A stretch of DNA of 64,000 nucleotides. Origin: Gigaspora rosea (Eukaryota; Glomeromycota; Glomeromycetes; Diversisporales; Gigasporaceae). Position 1 is the first letter of the stretch, and each line of letters opens with the position of its first letter. The position numbers and the translations under genes are program-made. The stretch lies in assembly GCA_003550325.1 (NCBI GenBank), contig QKWP01001087.1:107724-171723 (forward strand). Direction: 5' to 3'. This document shows positions 22,296-33,494 of this stretch, piece by piece. Under the pieces are notes generated by a model. It had not been told where the DNA came from, made no database searches, and worked only from the letters and a program-made list of their open reading frames with translations.

Positions 22296-22506
22296 CTTCC
22301 GACATTTCAGATCGTGCTAATTCGGGCAAAACAAACTAGAATACCAGTTCATATTTATATGTTAATCATCTTTTGTCTTTATTGATTCAATAGTTGATTG
22401 AATAAACTATTGAATAAATAAAGATAAATGATGATTAAATATAAATATGAACTGGTATTCGGGGGTTTTTTTTGTCCGAATTAGCCTGATCGGAAATGTC
22501 GTAGGG
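22296..22506. mobile_element. foldback MITE, about 210 bp
   Basis: Almost the whole element is an inverted repeat. The arms include CCGACATTTCAGATC, GCTAATTCGG and GAATACCAGTTCATATTTAT, with a loop near TTGATTGAATAAACTATTG. Confidence 0.7.
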
Positions 22507-22560
22507 AATTTCAGCATTATTTTAGCATTTAGGCAAACATGTAATTTTTTTTTTTAGCGG

Positions 22561-22776
22561 AATCATCCAGGGCGGCCCCAAAAGTGCGGTGCAGTGACGT
22601 AACTTATGGTGTAGCCAGAACAAAATTACCCAAAATTCTACTAATGAAACCACAAAGGCCATTAAATAAAAATATTTCTCCGACAAATTTAACCATCAAG
22701 ATCATCGGCCTAAATTTAGATTAATGCAGGCCAACTTCCTAATTGCGTCACTGCAATTTTGGGGCCGTCCTGGATT
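22561..22776. mobile_element. short MITE, about 216 bp
   Basis: Inverted ends are AATCATCCAGGGCGGCCCCA and TGGGGCCGTCCTGGATT, with a second pair GCAGTGACG / CGTCACTGC just inside. Its ends are notably GC-rich for this sequence. Confidence 0.7.
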
Positions 22777-22794
22777 CTTTTTGGTATAAAATTA

Positions 22795-23036
22795 GGTTGT
22801 TCTCATTCTCAAGCAGTTCCCTCAATGAGATTTGCCAGTGATCGAAGTGCTGCTCAATCATTTCGATTATTCGAATTTAATTGAAATGATCTTAATATCA
22901 AAATGCGGAATTTAAAGTTTAGCCAATCAGAGTAACTCTATGAAAAAAAAGATGGTTGCTTGGTCCAGAACACGATCCATTTTTCAACCAATCAGATCAT
23001 TTTATTAATCATAGAGGGAAGTGCTTGAGAACAACC
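22795..23036. mobile_element. PIF/Harbinger-like MITE, 242 bp
   Basis: The ends GGTTGTTCTCATTCTCAAGC and its inverse (GCTTGAGAACAACC) are flanked by TTA on both sides (22792-22794 and 23037-23039). Non-coding. Confidence 0.8.
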
Positions 23037-23082
23037 TTAATCGGTAAATGCGGGAGACAACGTGTCATTCTTAATGATGCAT

Positions 23083-23321
23083 GTCAGTTAATAATTGTCA
23101 CAGATCATAATAAAATCGGATTAAAATGAAATGTGGGTTTCTATTTAACCCTTTAAAATCCATTTATATAAATCTACTCTAAAACTAATCTCTAACCTTA
23201 ACCCTAACCCTAAAAAATGCACCCCAAAAATTTTTATTTTTGGTAGTCTGAATTTTTTTATACTATACATATTTCATTTTAATCTGATTTTATTTTAATT
23301 TGTCACAATAATTGACAGGTA
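23083..23321. mobile_element. MITE with telomere-like centre
   Basis: The arms contain AATAAAATCGGATTAAAATG and its inverse, with TGTCA at both ends. The central part reads CCTTAACCCTAACCCTAAA. Confidence 0.7.
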
Positions 23322-23339
23322 TATACGTACTTAACAATA

Positions 23340-24840
23340 ATCAATTTGATCACATTAGCTGTTAGATATCACTAAATGTGCATCATGGTCCTATACGAAA
23401 TTCTGCGATCCTTTTCGTTTGCTCTCAAAAAATCACTAAATTAGTAGAAAAACTCTAAACTGAAATATCTCAGCGATTAACAAATATGTTTTAGCAGTTG
23501 TTAAAATATAAAATAGTTGGTCCCTTTCCTACTGACTTCATCACATTTTATTTTATTTTTTTTATTTTCCTACTTTCTTCCGAAGCATGACGGACAGGTT
23601 TTTTTTTTACCGCTTTTGAGACACTTAACAATCCTTGTTAGGTGACAAGTGAACATTACTTAAATCATTTTGCACATTACAATCAAGTTCCTTTTTTATC
23701 TCTAGAATGAAAAAATTTCTTTTATTATATTATTCTATAAATTTTTCGTCATAAAGTTTATAACTATTAAGCCACATTTATCGGTATTACAACCGCACTT
23801 GTATTTATAGTAATATATAAATTTAATTTATCACAACAATTACAACAATTGTATAATCATCTGATCTTTATTGTAAATATTAGGACACTTTCTCTCCGAG
23901 TTCTCCGTGCTCTAACTTAAAAAAACTGATTGCGAGCAATAAATCCCAAAAGAGATTATTAGACCGAATCGATATCGGTAACTTACCGATTTAGCTGATC
24001 AAATTTCAAGTTCGTCTCAGGATTTATGAAAATAGTAGTAATATCTCTACCAACATGCCATGTCAACGATATTGATTTCGGGAAAATTTTTTATTGGTAC
24101 TTGGAAAAACTGGTACTAATCAAGGTTTGATGGGAAATTACGATAAAGATTTTCCAAACTTTCAAATACCATACCGGCGACAATTTTCGATTCTTCCAAA
24201 ATAATGATTATAGAAACTATGTACTATTCTAGAAATTTGTGCCACATTTTTCACTAATGTGGCTTTATAAAGATTACAGACTCCAAATATGCTAATAGCG
24301 TTATTGTAAGAAAAAAAGATGCAACAAAGAAGTGATAATCACTGTTTGTAACACTAAACAAATTTTATTTTTTTTTTGTTAAAAAAAAAACTGAAATTCA
24401 ATAATTATTAAATAATATAATTAACGTTAAAAATTTTTTTTGACCATGTGATTCATTTTTAGTGTTTCGGTATGTTTCTGGTGACTTCTGAGGATGTTAT
24501 TTTTTGATAAGATCGGAGTAATAATAAGACCATCTATGCCTTAATAGAACGGTAAAAAGAACCAATTTGGTGATAAATTGATGGATTTACCAATAGATAA
24601 GAAAGATCAAAATCTGAAAATTCGAACTAATACAAAATGAAGACAATTCGAATGATTATTTCTTCTTTAAAGTTAGTCTTTCTTGTTATATCTTTACAAT
24701 TACAAAGATCTTTTCATTTACCAACGCTTTAAGACTTAAATATCGGACAATGTGCATTTACATATTAATACCGATGCTCTTGACAAGATCTTGCGTAATG
24801 ATCTGCATGTGATATCACATGCAATTGATGCATGAGAATT
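23340..24840. other. upstream region of the MATH-BTB gene, no gene recognised
   Basis: Unique-looking AT-rich DNA with no convincing reading frame and no paired terminal repeats. It is the longest stretch near the intact gene without an obvious transposon. Confidence 0.4.
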
Positions 24841-24841
24841 C

Positions 24842-24847
24842 TATAAA
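24842..24847 (+). promoter_or_regulatory. TATA-like box of the MATH-BTB gene
   Basis: TATAAA lies 57 bp upstream of the ATG and is followed by a pyrimidine-rich stretch (CCTCTCACACTCAC), a plausible fungal core promoter. Confidence 0.45.
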
Positions 24848-24903
24848 TTTAACCTCTCACACTCACATTATTTACATTACCTCTTTTTTAGAATTTTTCC
24901 AAA

Positions 24904-26190
24904 ATGAAGCTTTACGATGTTATTAAAATAAATGAACTTTTGCAACTTTTGCTGGAGTGTAAATGTTTAATATTCATATGTTTTAAGCTCTTTACTTCTT
25001 TTTTTTCAATAACCTTTTTTTTTAAAATTATATTTAAATTCTTTAAAAAATTGTTGGCTATTTTATTTAAACTTCCTGGTATTGCAATAACAATTCGACT
25101 CATTAAAAAATTTGCAGATCTATTACCTTCCGATAATTCCAATCCTAAAAGGCCTTATTTATTATACCCTGTCGTATTTGATTGGACTTTGAGGGATTTT
25201 CAAGAAATATATAGTAATTCGCAATCTACAAGAAGTGGTCTATTCGTTTTACCTCCTCCTGATAGCATTAAAAATATTTCCGTTAAATCACAACCTATCC
25301 ATCGGTGGCGTATCTATCTCAAGATTCATCAAAATCGAAAACAATCTTATATATCTTTATTTTTGGAGGCAAATAAGACACAGTTCGAACAAACCCATGG
25401 ATCACAAGCTAGAGCTGCAAAGTGGAAGTTCGAAATGTTCCGCATAATCGATGCAAAAAATATAAAAAAATGTGCTGAAAGAGTTGCTGAACATGTATTT
25501 CAACTATCTTCTAGAAATCCTAATTGGGGTTGGTCAGAATTTTGTGAATTAAATGCTATATTCCCTAATGGTACAGTTTCAGAGAAAACTGATTTATTGA
25601 TTCGCATTCACTTCTTTGATCCCTCTGAAAATGCTCCTGTAATTCACCCTATGTCACTATTATCACAATCTCTGGAAGATTATTTTAACAATGAAGCTTT
25701 TAGTGACATTACTTTCACTTTTAATTGTGGTTCGAAGCTTTATGCTTCTCGACTTGTTCTTACACTTCACTCTCCTTTTTACAAAGCTATGTTCACTGGG
25801 CGTTGGATAGAAACTGCTACTTCTACTATTCACGTCCAAGATGCAAGCTTTGAATGTTTTCATGCTATGCTTTATTATTTATACACTAACAAACTCCAGG
25901 AGGGTTTGTCTTTTATTACATTGAAAGGACTATATTATGAAGCTGATATGCGTGATATGGTGGATCTGGCTAAACTTGTGGCATTAAAGGTTGCTGAAAT
26001 GATAAATAGTGAAAATTTTGATGATATATTTATGATGGCATATCAAACTGAAAATATTTGGTTGAGAGACAAAGTTTTAAATTTTGTTTATTCTCGTTTA
26101 GATGATTTGTGGACTTGTGAAGGAATAAAACGGATTATAGAAACTGGAAATGTTCCAGATATTTCAAAGAGGTTGGAAATTTTTTATTGA
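24904..26190 (+). CDS. MATH and BTB/POZ domain protein (probable Cullin-3 adaptor)
   Basis: This is the only intact gene seen, 428 codons if unspliced. Residues about 88-238 look like a MATH (TRAF-like) domain: YPVVFDWTLRDFQ, then WRIYLKIHQN, then NWGWSEFCELNAIFPNG near its end. Residues about 257-366 are a BTB/POZ domain (NEAFSDITFTFNCGSKLYAS, SPFYKAMF, YYLYTN, and YYEADMRDMVDLAKLVALK). Residues 367-428 look like a BACK-type helical tail. MATH-BTB proteins of the SPOP type dimerise through BTB, bind Cullin-3, and recruit substrates through MATH for ubiquitination. The ATG follows TTCCAAA and a TATA box, and AATAAA lies 54 bp after the stop. Residues 19-71 form a long hydrophobic run, unusual for the family, and they coincide exactly with a predicted 159-bp in-frame intron. 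The mature protein is therefore probably 375 residues and soluble. No neighbouring gene shares its orientation. Confidence 0.85.
   Translation: MKLYDVIKINELLQLLLECKCLIFICFKLFTSFFSITFFFKIIFKFFKKLLAILFKLPGIAITIRLIKKFADLLPSDNSNPKRPYLLYPVVFDWTLRDFQEIYSNSQSTRSGLFVLPPPDSIKNISVKSQPIHRWRIYLKIHQNRKQSYISLFLEANKTQFEQTHGSQARAAKWKFEMFRIIDAKNIKKCAERVAEHVFQLSSRNPNWGWSEFCELNAIFPNGTVSEKTDLLIRIHFFDPSENAPVIHPMSLLSQSLEDYFNNEAFSDITFTFNCGSKLYASRLVLTLHSPFYKAMFTGRWIETATSTIHVQDASFECFHAMLYYLYTNKLQEGLSFITLKGLYYEADMRDMVDLAKLVALKVAEMINSENFDDIFMMAYQTENIWLRDKVLNFVYSRLDDLWTCEGIKRIIETGNVPDISKRLEIFY
24959..25117 (+). other. predicted frame-neutral intron in the MATH-BTB gene
   Basis: The donor is GTAAATG, the acceptor is TTTGCAG, and GACTCAT lies about 15 bp before the acceptor as a branch-like site. 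The length of 159 bp is a multiple of three and contains no in-frame stop, so both retained and spliced forms keep the frame. The interior is T-rich and encodes only F, I, L and K. Splicing joins LLLE to Y-LLPSDNS. Confidence 0.65.
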
Positions 26191-26243
26191 TCAAAAAATC
26201 AAAATTTTTTTTCTTTTTTTTTTTTTGATTCATTATTCGGGAA

Positions 26244-26249
26244 AATAAA
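26244..26249 (+). terminator. polyadenylation signal of the MATH-BTB gene
   Basis: AATAAA lies 54 bp downstream of the stop codon, within a T-rich 3' region. Confidence 0.6.
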
Positions 26250-26638
26250 TGTAATTTTATTCTTTTATAATAATACTTTTCATGAGTTCTAATGATATTC
26301 CTGTTAATCCGCGTTAATCTGTACTCATGAATTCCAATGATATTGCAAATGATAAACATTCTGGATACACAATACTCTTTTTTAACTCACGATGCTAATC
26401 ACGTGTATATATATTTTTCAAATATATAGTTAAAATACTTTATGTACTGTACGATATATGCAATAATATGCAAACATTTGACGCAGTTTTGATCGAAAGT
26501 CAGATTTGGGATCTTCTTTACAGTATCAGTCATTAGGATTAATTATTCTGCAGTATGCTATCTACTGTATTTTTAGCATATTTAACCTTACTCTTTTGGT
26601 TAGTTTATTCTTTTTTTATTTTTAAAAAACAAATTATC

Positions 26639-26837
26639 GTAAAACTCGGAAAATAAGCACTTGTGAATAAACACTTCTATAGTAAAATTTATATTCTGTA
26701 TATAAGCATACTCATAGTGTAAAAGTAACTGCACGTACGTTCCTTAAGGATTGATTAACCACACAATTAGATATTGTTGATTTTCAAATAACAAGTGAAT
26801 AAGCATAAAAAAGTGAGCTTATTTTCCGAGTTTTACA
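26639..26837. mobile_element. MITE, about 199 bp
   Basis: The ends GTAAAACTCGGAAAATAAGC and its inverse (GCTTATTTTCCGAGTTTTAC) are perfect over 20 bp. It sits about 450 bp downstream of the MATH-BTB stop. Confidence 0.8.
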
Positions 26838-27119
26838 CTACAAATCGTATAAAATAAATGTAAAATTATTATTCCTTAATATATAGGCTAATTAGGAAAA
26901 TTGTTTTAAGTATTTTTTTTTAAAAAATTAAATCATTTAAATACATTTTATAATAATATTTAAAATAAGAATTATATATGAAAGGTTTCAAAATCAACAA
27001 ATAAGTGGCGTATTTCGAAAATAAATACTATATAAACTCAAAATCATGCCCAGTGGTGCAATTTCAGATTTTGGCCTAAATTAAGCTTAATTCTAGCCAA
27101 ATCTCAAATCAACGCACCT

Positions 27120-27235
27120 AGGCGTAGTGTCTGCACGGTCCGGTTCGGACCTGGTTTTGTGCAGAACCGGACTCAAACCGATTTTTCGGTTCGAGTCTAT
27201 TATTGACCCGAAACTGATCCGGAACCCGAATGTTT
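27120..27235. repeat. GC-rich CCGGTTC repeat patch
   Basis: GTAGTGTCTGCACGGTCCGG resembles the ends of the hAT-like elements at 7461 and 51161. It is followed by several inverted CGGTTCGGACC / GAACCGGACTC units. Probably a solo end or short MITE. Confidence 0.4.
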
Positions 27236-27650
27236 CTAACCAAATGGCACAGCTGTTTGCATAAATTCTGGATCAGCTGAAGACAGAATAGATAAGGTAC
27301 CGAGTTGGTGTCAATACGAAAAGTTGTGATGCCGCATCTTAGCTAAAGTGAGTCGGTCAACTCTTTCTATAAAGGGCTGATGTTTGTAATAAAAAAGCCC
27401 ATAGCACTTTTACATTGAACCAATAATGATATGGTATATAAAATTTTGAGTTCGTTATTGACTGAATACATTATTTTAAATACATAAATTAGTAAAGGAT
27501 CTGGGTAGATTGAAGAACAGTTAACTCAATGATATCTTCGTGATAACCACATCACATAATCATCACAAAGCCATTTTTACATAAAGCTAGTAAAAATTTC
27601 GCATAAAACTATGTCGAAATTTTATATAAATTATATTTAAAAATTGTTAA

Positions 27651-27865
27651 GGATTATCATGAAATTGGATTATCGAGAAATTTGGGGTCTCAATTTGAAA
27701 ATATAAGCCCTACAAAAATCCACCTATACTCTTTCCCTAATAATTCTAACCCTAAACCCTAACTTAACTATAAAAAAAAATCTAGCAAAAAAGGCCCAAA
27801 AAATTTTTAAAAATCTAAGATAAAATAAGTTCAAATTTCACGATAATCTGATTTCACGATAATCC
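27651..27865. mobile_element. MITE, about 215 bp, with telomere-like centre
   Basis: The ends GGATTATCATGAAATTGGAT and its near-inverse (ATCTGATTTCACGATAATCC), repeated twice in each arm. The centre reads CTAACCCTAAACCCTAACTT. Confidence 0.75.
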
Positions 27866-27869
27866 GTGA

Positions 27870-28740
27870 CAAAAATTATATAACCCAATAGATATAATTT
27901 ATACATAAATATAATTATAAATAATATTTATTTAACAGTTACGTAACGAAAATTTAAAATATAAAAATAAAATATGTTAAAGTAGCCAAATAAGTAAAAT
28001 GTTAGAATGAAAATAAAAGTTATAATTAAAGTGATTAGATTTGGGGTTAGAGTAAAATTACGAGAAGAGCATTTTTAATTAAAAATACAACAGGGTCACC
28101 CTCGTAGAGTTATATAATTATAACATTTATATAAAATTTTTATCTAAATTTTATGATATATAAAAGTTATATAATATATATAAAATTTATATAAAATTTT
28201 TATATAAATTTTACGATAAATAAAAGTTATATAATTATAAGACAAATTTTTGATGGAGATCCGTCACCATGGCGACTTATATAGCAGCCAATCATAGTTA
28301 GGGTTAGTAAATTTTTTTTTTTGTTTTTTTATTAGAAAAGTTAGAAAGTTTATAGAAAATTTAATTGAACAATAATAAGCAATATATTATCTAGTCACAT
28401 GCTCAATTTTGATGGCTATTTATATAGGGTCATGAGCTAACGCCTTAATTATAATATTTAAAATTAAGAATTTAATATTTATGTAAAAAATTTATTTAGA
28501 TATTTATAGCATATAAAAGTTACTTAATTATAATACAGAAAATTCATAAATATATAACATTTACATAAGTTTTTTTTAAAGTTGTTAGATTTATGAGTAT
28601 TTTATAAAAAAAAAATGACTTTGTGATGATTAACATTCGGCTTAAGTTAGGGTAAATGTTAGTGTATAGGTGACATTATAGTTAGGCCGATTTGTTAATA
28701 AACAAATGAGTCATTGCATGATTTCACGCGATGTGATTAC
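27870..28740. other. AT-rich stretch with TTAGGGTTAG motif, no gene recognised
   Basis: Repeated TATATAAAATTTTTATATAA sequence lies at 28115-28215. GTTAGGGTTAG is at about 28298 and TTAGGGTAA at about 28648. Paired ends could not be assigned with confidence. Confidence 0.4.
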
Positions 28741-28759
28741 ACTAAGTTAACTGCCCAAG

Positions 28760-29052
28760 CAGTGTTTGAAATTAGCGTTCTCAGAGTTCTCATGAGAACA
28801 CTATTATAAATTTGTGAGCAGAGTAAATTTTTTACTGTTCACTATTAAAAATTTTTTGAGAACAGTAAAATAATAATATTGTTCTCAAAAGTATATAATA
28901 ATTAGCTACATAGTGTTATGCCAAACCAGAAAATAATAAAAATGCTTATCTAATTTCCATGATTGCGATTTCAATTATTATTATAACTATTTATTTGAGG
29001 ATACGCTTCATATTTATAACCTTATATTTATTTATTTGTTTTTTCTTTTTTT

Positions 29053-29091
<39 letters not shown>

Positions 29092-29187
29092 CAAGCATAA
29101 GTGCGACACAAAACAATAGTTTGAAACACTTTTAGTAATTATACTGTTCTCATGAGAAAGTGTCCGAGTCCGAAATTTCAAACACTG
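28760..29187. mobile_element. hAT-like MITE, 428 bp
   Basis: The termini CAGTGTTTGAAATT and AATTTCAAACACTG are inverses. Just inside both ends is GTTCTCATGAGAAC-like sequence. Flanks are TGCCCAAG and ATCCCAAG, an 8-bp duplication with two mismatches. The interior has a poly-T run at about 29049-29090. Confidence 0.75.
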
Positions 29188-29754
29188 ATCCCAAGGATCT
29201 TTATATTAATCAACTAAATTAATGTGAATAAATCTGTATATAAGGTGTGGTGTAATAGTAAATGCTACGAATTTGATTAAATACTTCGATTAATAAAATA
29301 TTTTTACACTTACCAGTTAGCGAAAACCAGGAACGGGAAAAATATACGTGAGATTTAAAATTGAGCTTTGAAATTGAGTTTAGACCTAGGTACACGCATA
29401 ATGCTATAAACTTGTCGAATTCAAATTGTAATGTATAGCACTTTTCGTCGTAGCTTATTATAATTATGACAATTTATAGCCTATATCTGCATCTTGGACC
29501 AAAATTTGACTCTGAGATGTATTAGATTAAACCATTTGTTATATATTAAAATCGATAAATTTACTAACATATGGAACATACAGTTTTTTCTTGGATAACT
29601 CTGATATAAAATAGTCAGTAGTAAAAACCACGGGCCAATGACGTGAAATTTATTGATTTAATGTAAATAAACAAAATTACACTCAATAACATCACTTGCA
29701 TTCGATTTAAGTTCTTAGTAGTATGCTATGAAGTGTAAAACAAATGAAATAACA

Positions 29755-29910
29755 TGTTGTGCTTGAAGTTGCAACTTCAAGCGCATGAAGTTAAGCCCGC
29801 TTAAAGTTCCTAAAATTACTGACTAACGCATAAAAGATGATCTAATTTCAAGAACTAATTTCAGTCAGTGCAACTTCAAGCGGTTGAAATTGCAGATGTT
29901 AACTTTAAGA
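29755..29910. repeat. CTTCAAGC inverted repeat cluster
   Basis: A perfect palindrome CTTGAAGTTGCAACTTCAAG lies at about 29763-29782. Further CAACTTCAAGCGGTTGAA lies at about 29870, giving an inverted pair around a 90-bp centre. Probably a short MITE. Confidence 0.5.
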
Positions 29911-30225
29911 CAGAAAGATAAAATGACCACAATTCAAACTTGATTATTCATAAAAATGCTAACATACATCGAAGATAAAAAAGCATTAATGGTGTATATT
30001 GCAAGGAAACTATGATAACTTTGTATCTTATTTAGAATAATTTAAATAAATTTTGGACACAAAAGAGAGAAAATATTACCAGATGAATTTTCTACGCAGA
30101 CTTCTTTGTGATCTTATTATAGATCTTGGATTAAAAGAAAAAAAAAACGTTAACAAATACACTTTGCAGAAACACGATTTAAATCTTCATAAAAACTTGG
30201 ATTAGAAGGTGGCAAATCATTAGTA

Positions 30226-30459
30226 TTATATAGATGCATTTTGCAAGAATACCATTCTAAACAAAAAATCTACGCTTTTTATGAAATATGCGAATACACA
30301 AATTGATAAAATAAATAATATCAGTAGAGTCGTGAATAAAACAGGTAAAAATAAGGCATAAATTGCACTTATTACAAATATTTTTAGACTTATAATGTCA
30401 ACGTATAAAATGTCTCGTATAGCATTGCACGCATGTGATATATTATTATTTGGATACAC
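30226..30459 (-). CDS. hypothetical small hydrophobic protein
   Basis: 77 codons from ATG. After a polar start (YPNNNISHACNAIRD) there are two hydrophobic stretches, roughly residues 24-42 and 43-62, that could be membrane helices. No signal of family membership, no clear promoter, and the AT-rich composition alone can generate such frames. It may be an exon of a larger decayed gene, because upstream minus-strand sequence is open in another frame. I do not recognise it. Confidence 0.2.
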   Translation of the reverse strand: MYPNNNISHACNAIRDILYVDIISLKIFVISAIYALFLPVLFTTLLILFILSICVFAYFIKSVDFLFRMVFLQNASI

Positions 30460-30908
30460 CTAGCTAGTAACGCCAGATTAAGATATTAAACTTTATTGAA
30501 TGATCTTTGTTGAGAATGAGCAGCATATATCAGCGCAATTGATGTATAAAACGAGACAGGATATACTTCAGAAATAGAAATTATAATTGCGCCGGGTCTC
30601 GCCATCATCGGCGATAAAATAGGCCGGTCCGAAGAGAAGTTTAAGTAGGATTCATGTGGATTCTATGTAAATTCACATGGGCGGGAAGATTCGGGTGCGA
30701 ATCATGCTTCTAACGGAGATGGCTGCCGCCTGCTTCAGTGTTAAAAATTCGTTAGAAAGAAATAATTTTGATTCTTTCGATTTCCTTGATAGACAGCTCA
30801 GGGATCAAATTTTCTGAATAATAAACTATTAAATTAAATATTCCTGTATTCTTTACATCAAAAATACATTGTTAGAATGCACTATACCTCTAAGTTGTTT
30901 ATGTATTA

Positions 30909-31129
30909 GGCCACGCCAAGTTAATTTTTCGTTTTGCATAACCCGCCGACCCCAAAAAAAATTTTTCAAATTCTCATTGTGACAATTATTCCATTTTTGG
31001 CATTTAATTTTTCTCCGGTGTCACTCGATGATGACCTTAATGTTCCGGAATTACCCGATAGGTCCGATAAAAAAAAACAAAATTTTCTGATTCCATGTCA
31101 TGCAACCGAAGAATTAACTTTGCGTGACC
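30909..31129. mobile_element. PIF/Harbinger-like MITE, 221 bp
   Basis: The ends GGCCACGCCAAGTTAATT and the inverse of GGTCACGCAAAGTTAATT are flanked by TTA on both sides (30906-30908 and 31130-31132). The interior carries CCCGCCGACC. Confidence 0.8.
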
Positions 31130-31154
31130 TTAGATGTGAACATGAATTAATTTA

Positions 31155-31256
31155 GGCCACGCAAAGTTAATTTAAAAAAAAAAAAAAAAAACGACCCGCC
31201 GACCAGAATTTTGAAACACCAGGTTATGCAAAGCGAAAAATTAACTTTGCGTGGCC
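31155..31256. mobile_element. PIF/Harbinger-like MITE, same family, 102 bp
   Basis: The ends GGCCACGCAAAGTTAATT and its perfect inverse are flanked by TTA (31152-31154 and 31257-31259). It retains CCCGCCGACC and TATGCAAAGCGAAAAA. It is an internally deleted relative lying only 25 bp from the previous copy. Confidence 0.85.
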
Positions 31257-31482
31257 TTATTCTTTGCACAAAATTAACAATAATCTGTGCAAAATGCACT
31301 AAAAATGAAATAATAAAATAATTTTTTTGCACAGCATATTTTTGCCGAATTTTAACAATGAATCTGCCTGTAGCATGAGTCTTCTTATAGAATAGATTAG
31401 TTGCGCAACCAAAATTCGGCAGATCGGCCAAATTGCGGGTCGGAATGGGCTGTAATTGATGAATCTTGCTTTAGATAAATTA

Positions 31483-31733
31483 GGGGGTCCACTAAAGCCT
31501 TGTACCCGCGTGACATTTTCTATATAGATCAGCCAATAAAAATCATGAAGTTTGTTTACACGGATCAGTTCGAAGAAGCTAAAAAAATCAAAAACCTGTC
31601 TTGTTGCACTAATAAAAAATGTCGGAAGGCAATTTACCTAGATACATACTCTTACCCTAGACACTAGACCAACCTAACCCCAATTATAATTAAAACTTCG
31701 AAATCACGTGGGTACAAGCTTTAGCGATCCCCC
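31483..31733. mobile_element. MITE, 251 bp, flanked by TAAATTA
   Basis: The ends GGGGGTCCACTAAAGCC and its near-inverse (GGCTTTAGCGATCCCCC-like) contain CACGTGGGTACAAG-type subterminal sequence. TAAATTA occurs directly on both sides (31476-31482 and 31734-31740). This is either a 7-bp duplication or a TTA/TAA duplication in a palindromic context. Confidence 0.75.
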
Positions 31734-31744
31734 TAAATTAGGCT

Positions 31745-32470
31745 GTTGGTTAACTCTACTTATTTGGCTTCATGATTACTTCCGGTATAGATATCCCTGC
31801 TTAGTCATCTTTTCGATCTGTTGACTTACCGTTACGTCAACTTGAAATAAATATAGAAATTAAGTCATAAAGAATTATTATCCAATCAGATGCCAAGAAT
31901 TGCGCACACTTTCCAGTAAATCATAATACTCTACGTACTCCGTTCCCGGCATAGTGTAATGATGCCTATTTAACCATATTAGGAATAATATGATCGTTAA
32001 CCCAAAGTTTTTAAGAATAATATTAAAACCAGTTGGGTTAGCTTGGCATTGTTAAATGATTAATTAACTTTATAATAGATTATTTAAATACGTCAGTTAA
32101 TGTGAAACTTACTACTATAGTTAAAATAAATTGAACGATATATTTACTATAACTTCGCTTGATCATTATCATTCTATTCATTAAAGATCAGGTGATAAAT
32201 ATCTGCAGGTTTATGTGATACCCACCAAATGATACTGAAGCCGGTCAATTCTAAAAATTGTAAGGTTCAGACACGTTCGATTTCGGATTTCGGATTAGGT
32301 AACCAAAATTCTGGGTCGGGATATTTCGGGATGCATCAGAATACCAATCGGGATCGGAACCGACTAATTTTGTCAGGATCATTAAAAACTTCACTTCAAA
32401 TAAAATTATATCCATTCGTTAAGTAAAAAATATCCAGTTGATAATCTTGATATAGACCTGCTAATCACTA
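31745..32470. other. no gene recognised
   Basis: Unique-looking sequence. The 65-codon plus-strand frame at 32229 overlaps a TCGGGATCGG-rich patch and has no domain. Confidence 0.35.
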
Positions 32471-32475
32471 GGACT

Positions 32476-33280
32476 CAGGGATGGTAAATGACTTTAAATG
32501 ACCCAAATGACTCAAATGACATATGACCATTCATTGGTCATTTACAGCCCAAATGACTTAAGGTCATTTTAACTCTGGTTAATTGATTATCTAATACTTT
32601 TAGCAAATCAAAATTGATTATTGTTCTCCGTAAAAATGAAACGTTGCTAGATACTATCCAATAAAAATTATATATACATGATAAACAATTGATGACCCAA
32701 ATGACCGGTCATCATTTGATGAATGATTGCTGTTGTAATCGAAGTGATTAAAAAAAAACATTAAACAAAAAAATAATGTATTTAATTTTTTTTTAAAAAA
32801 AAATTTGTAAATAATAATTTACCGATTGCAAAATGATATAAATCATTTTCGAATTTACAAATGGCATGTTAATTAATAGGGATTGGAACCGCCTAAAATT
32901 TTTCTTAATCATTTAATCGTTTAATCGTTTAACCGTTTAATTTGGCCGGCATTAAAATAATTCCGGCCTACGACCAACATAATTCTGCCCGGCAATTTTT
33001 AAACGGTTCCAATCCATATTAATTAATAATCGACTTGGATTGAGAAATGAAGCGAACATATATATTATTTAAAACATGTATTATACAAGTTTTTCGTGAT
33101 CGGTCGGATTTCAACTCTATGCAAAATGACCTAATGACCCTGGTCATTTGGAAATGACCATAGTCATTTGGTCACGAGTCATTTCCAAATGAGCAAAATG
33201 ACCTCAAATGACCAGTCATTTTGAGGTCATTTAAGGTCATTTGAAAAATTGCCAAATGACTAGGTCATTTACCATCTCTG
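32476..33280. mobile_element. hAT-like MITE with AAATGACC subterminal repeats, 805 bp
   Basis: The ends CAGGGATGGTAAATGAC and GTCATTTACCATCTCTG are inverses and start with the CAG common in hAT elements. At least ten AAATGACC/GGTCATTT units lie within 150 bp of each end, like transposase-binding subterminal repeats. TAGGACT appears immediately outside the left end and three bases outside the right. A smaller palindrome at 32872-33020 is nested inside. Confidence 0.7.
32872..33020. mobile_element. nested palindrome with TTTAATCG tandem units
   Basis: GGGATTGGAACCG and CGGTTCCAATCC are inverted ends, bordered on both sides by TTAATTAAT. Inside, TTTAATCGTTTAATCGTTTA is a short 8-9 bp tandem repeat. 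Confidence 0.6.
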
Positions 33281-33494
33281 TATTAGGACTAAATGCCGAC
33301 ATCGACGCATTCGACCCGGGATTTTGATGACCCTCCTGTAAAAAATGTTCAGGTCTGCGGAACACTACCTGGGCGTTATTGCAATAGTAATAGTATTTTT
33401 TTTAAATAGGCTTTTTACCATGTTGAATTATAAATCGAAAAATAAATAAGATTCTCTGATTTTTAATTTTAAACTCCTAATTAGTAGTGATATA

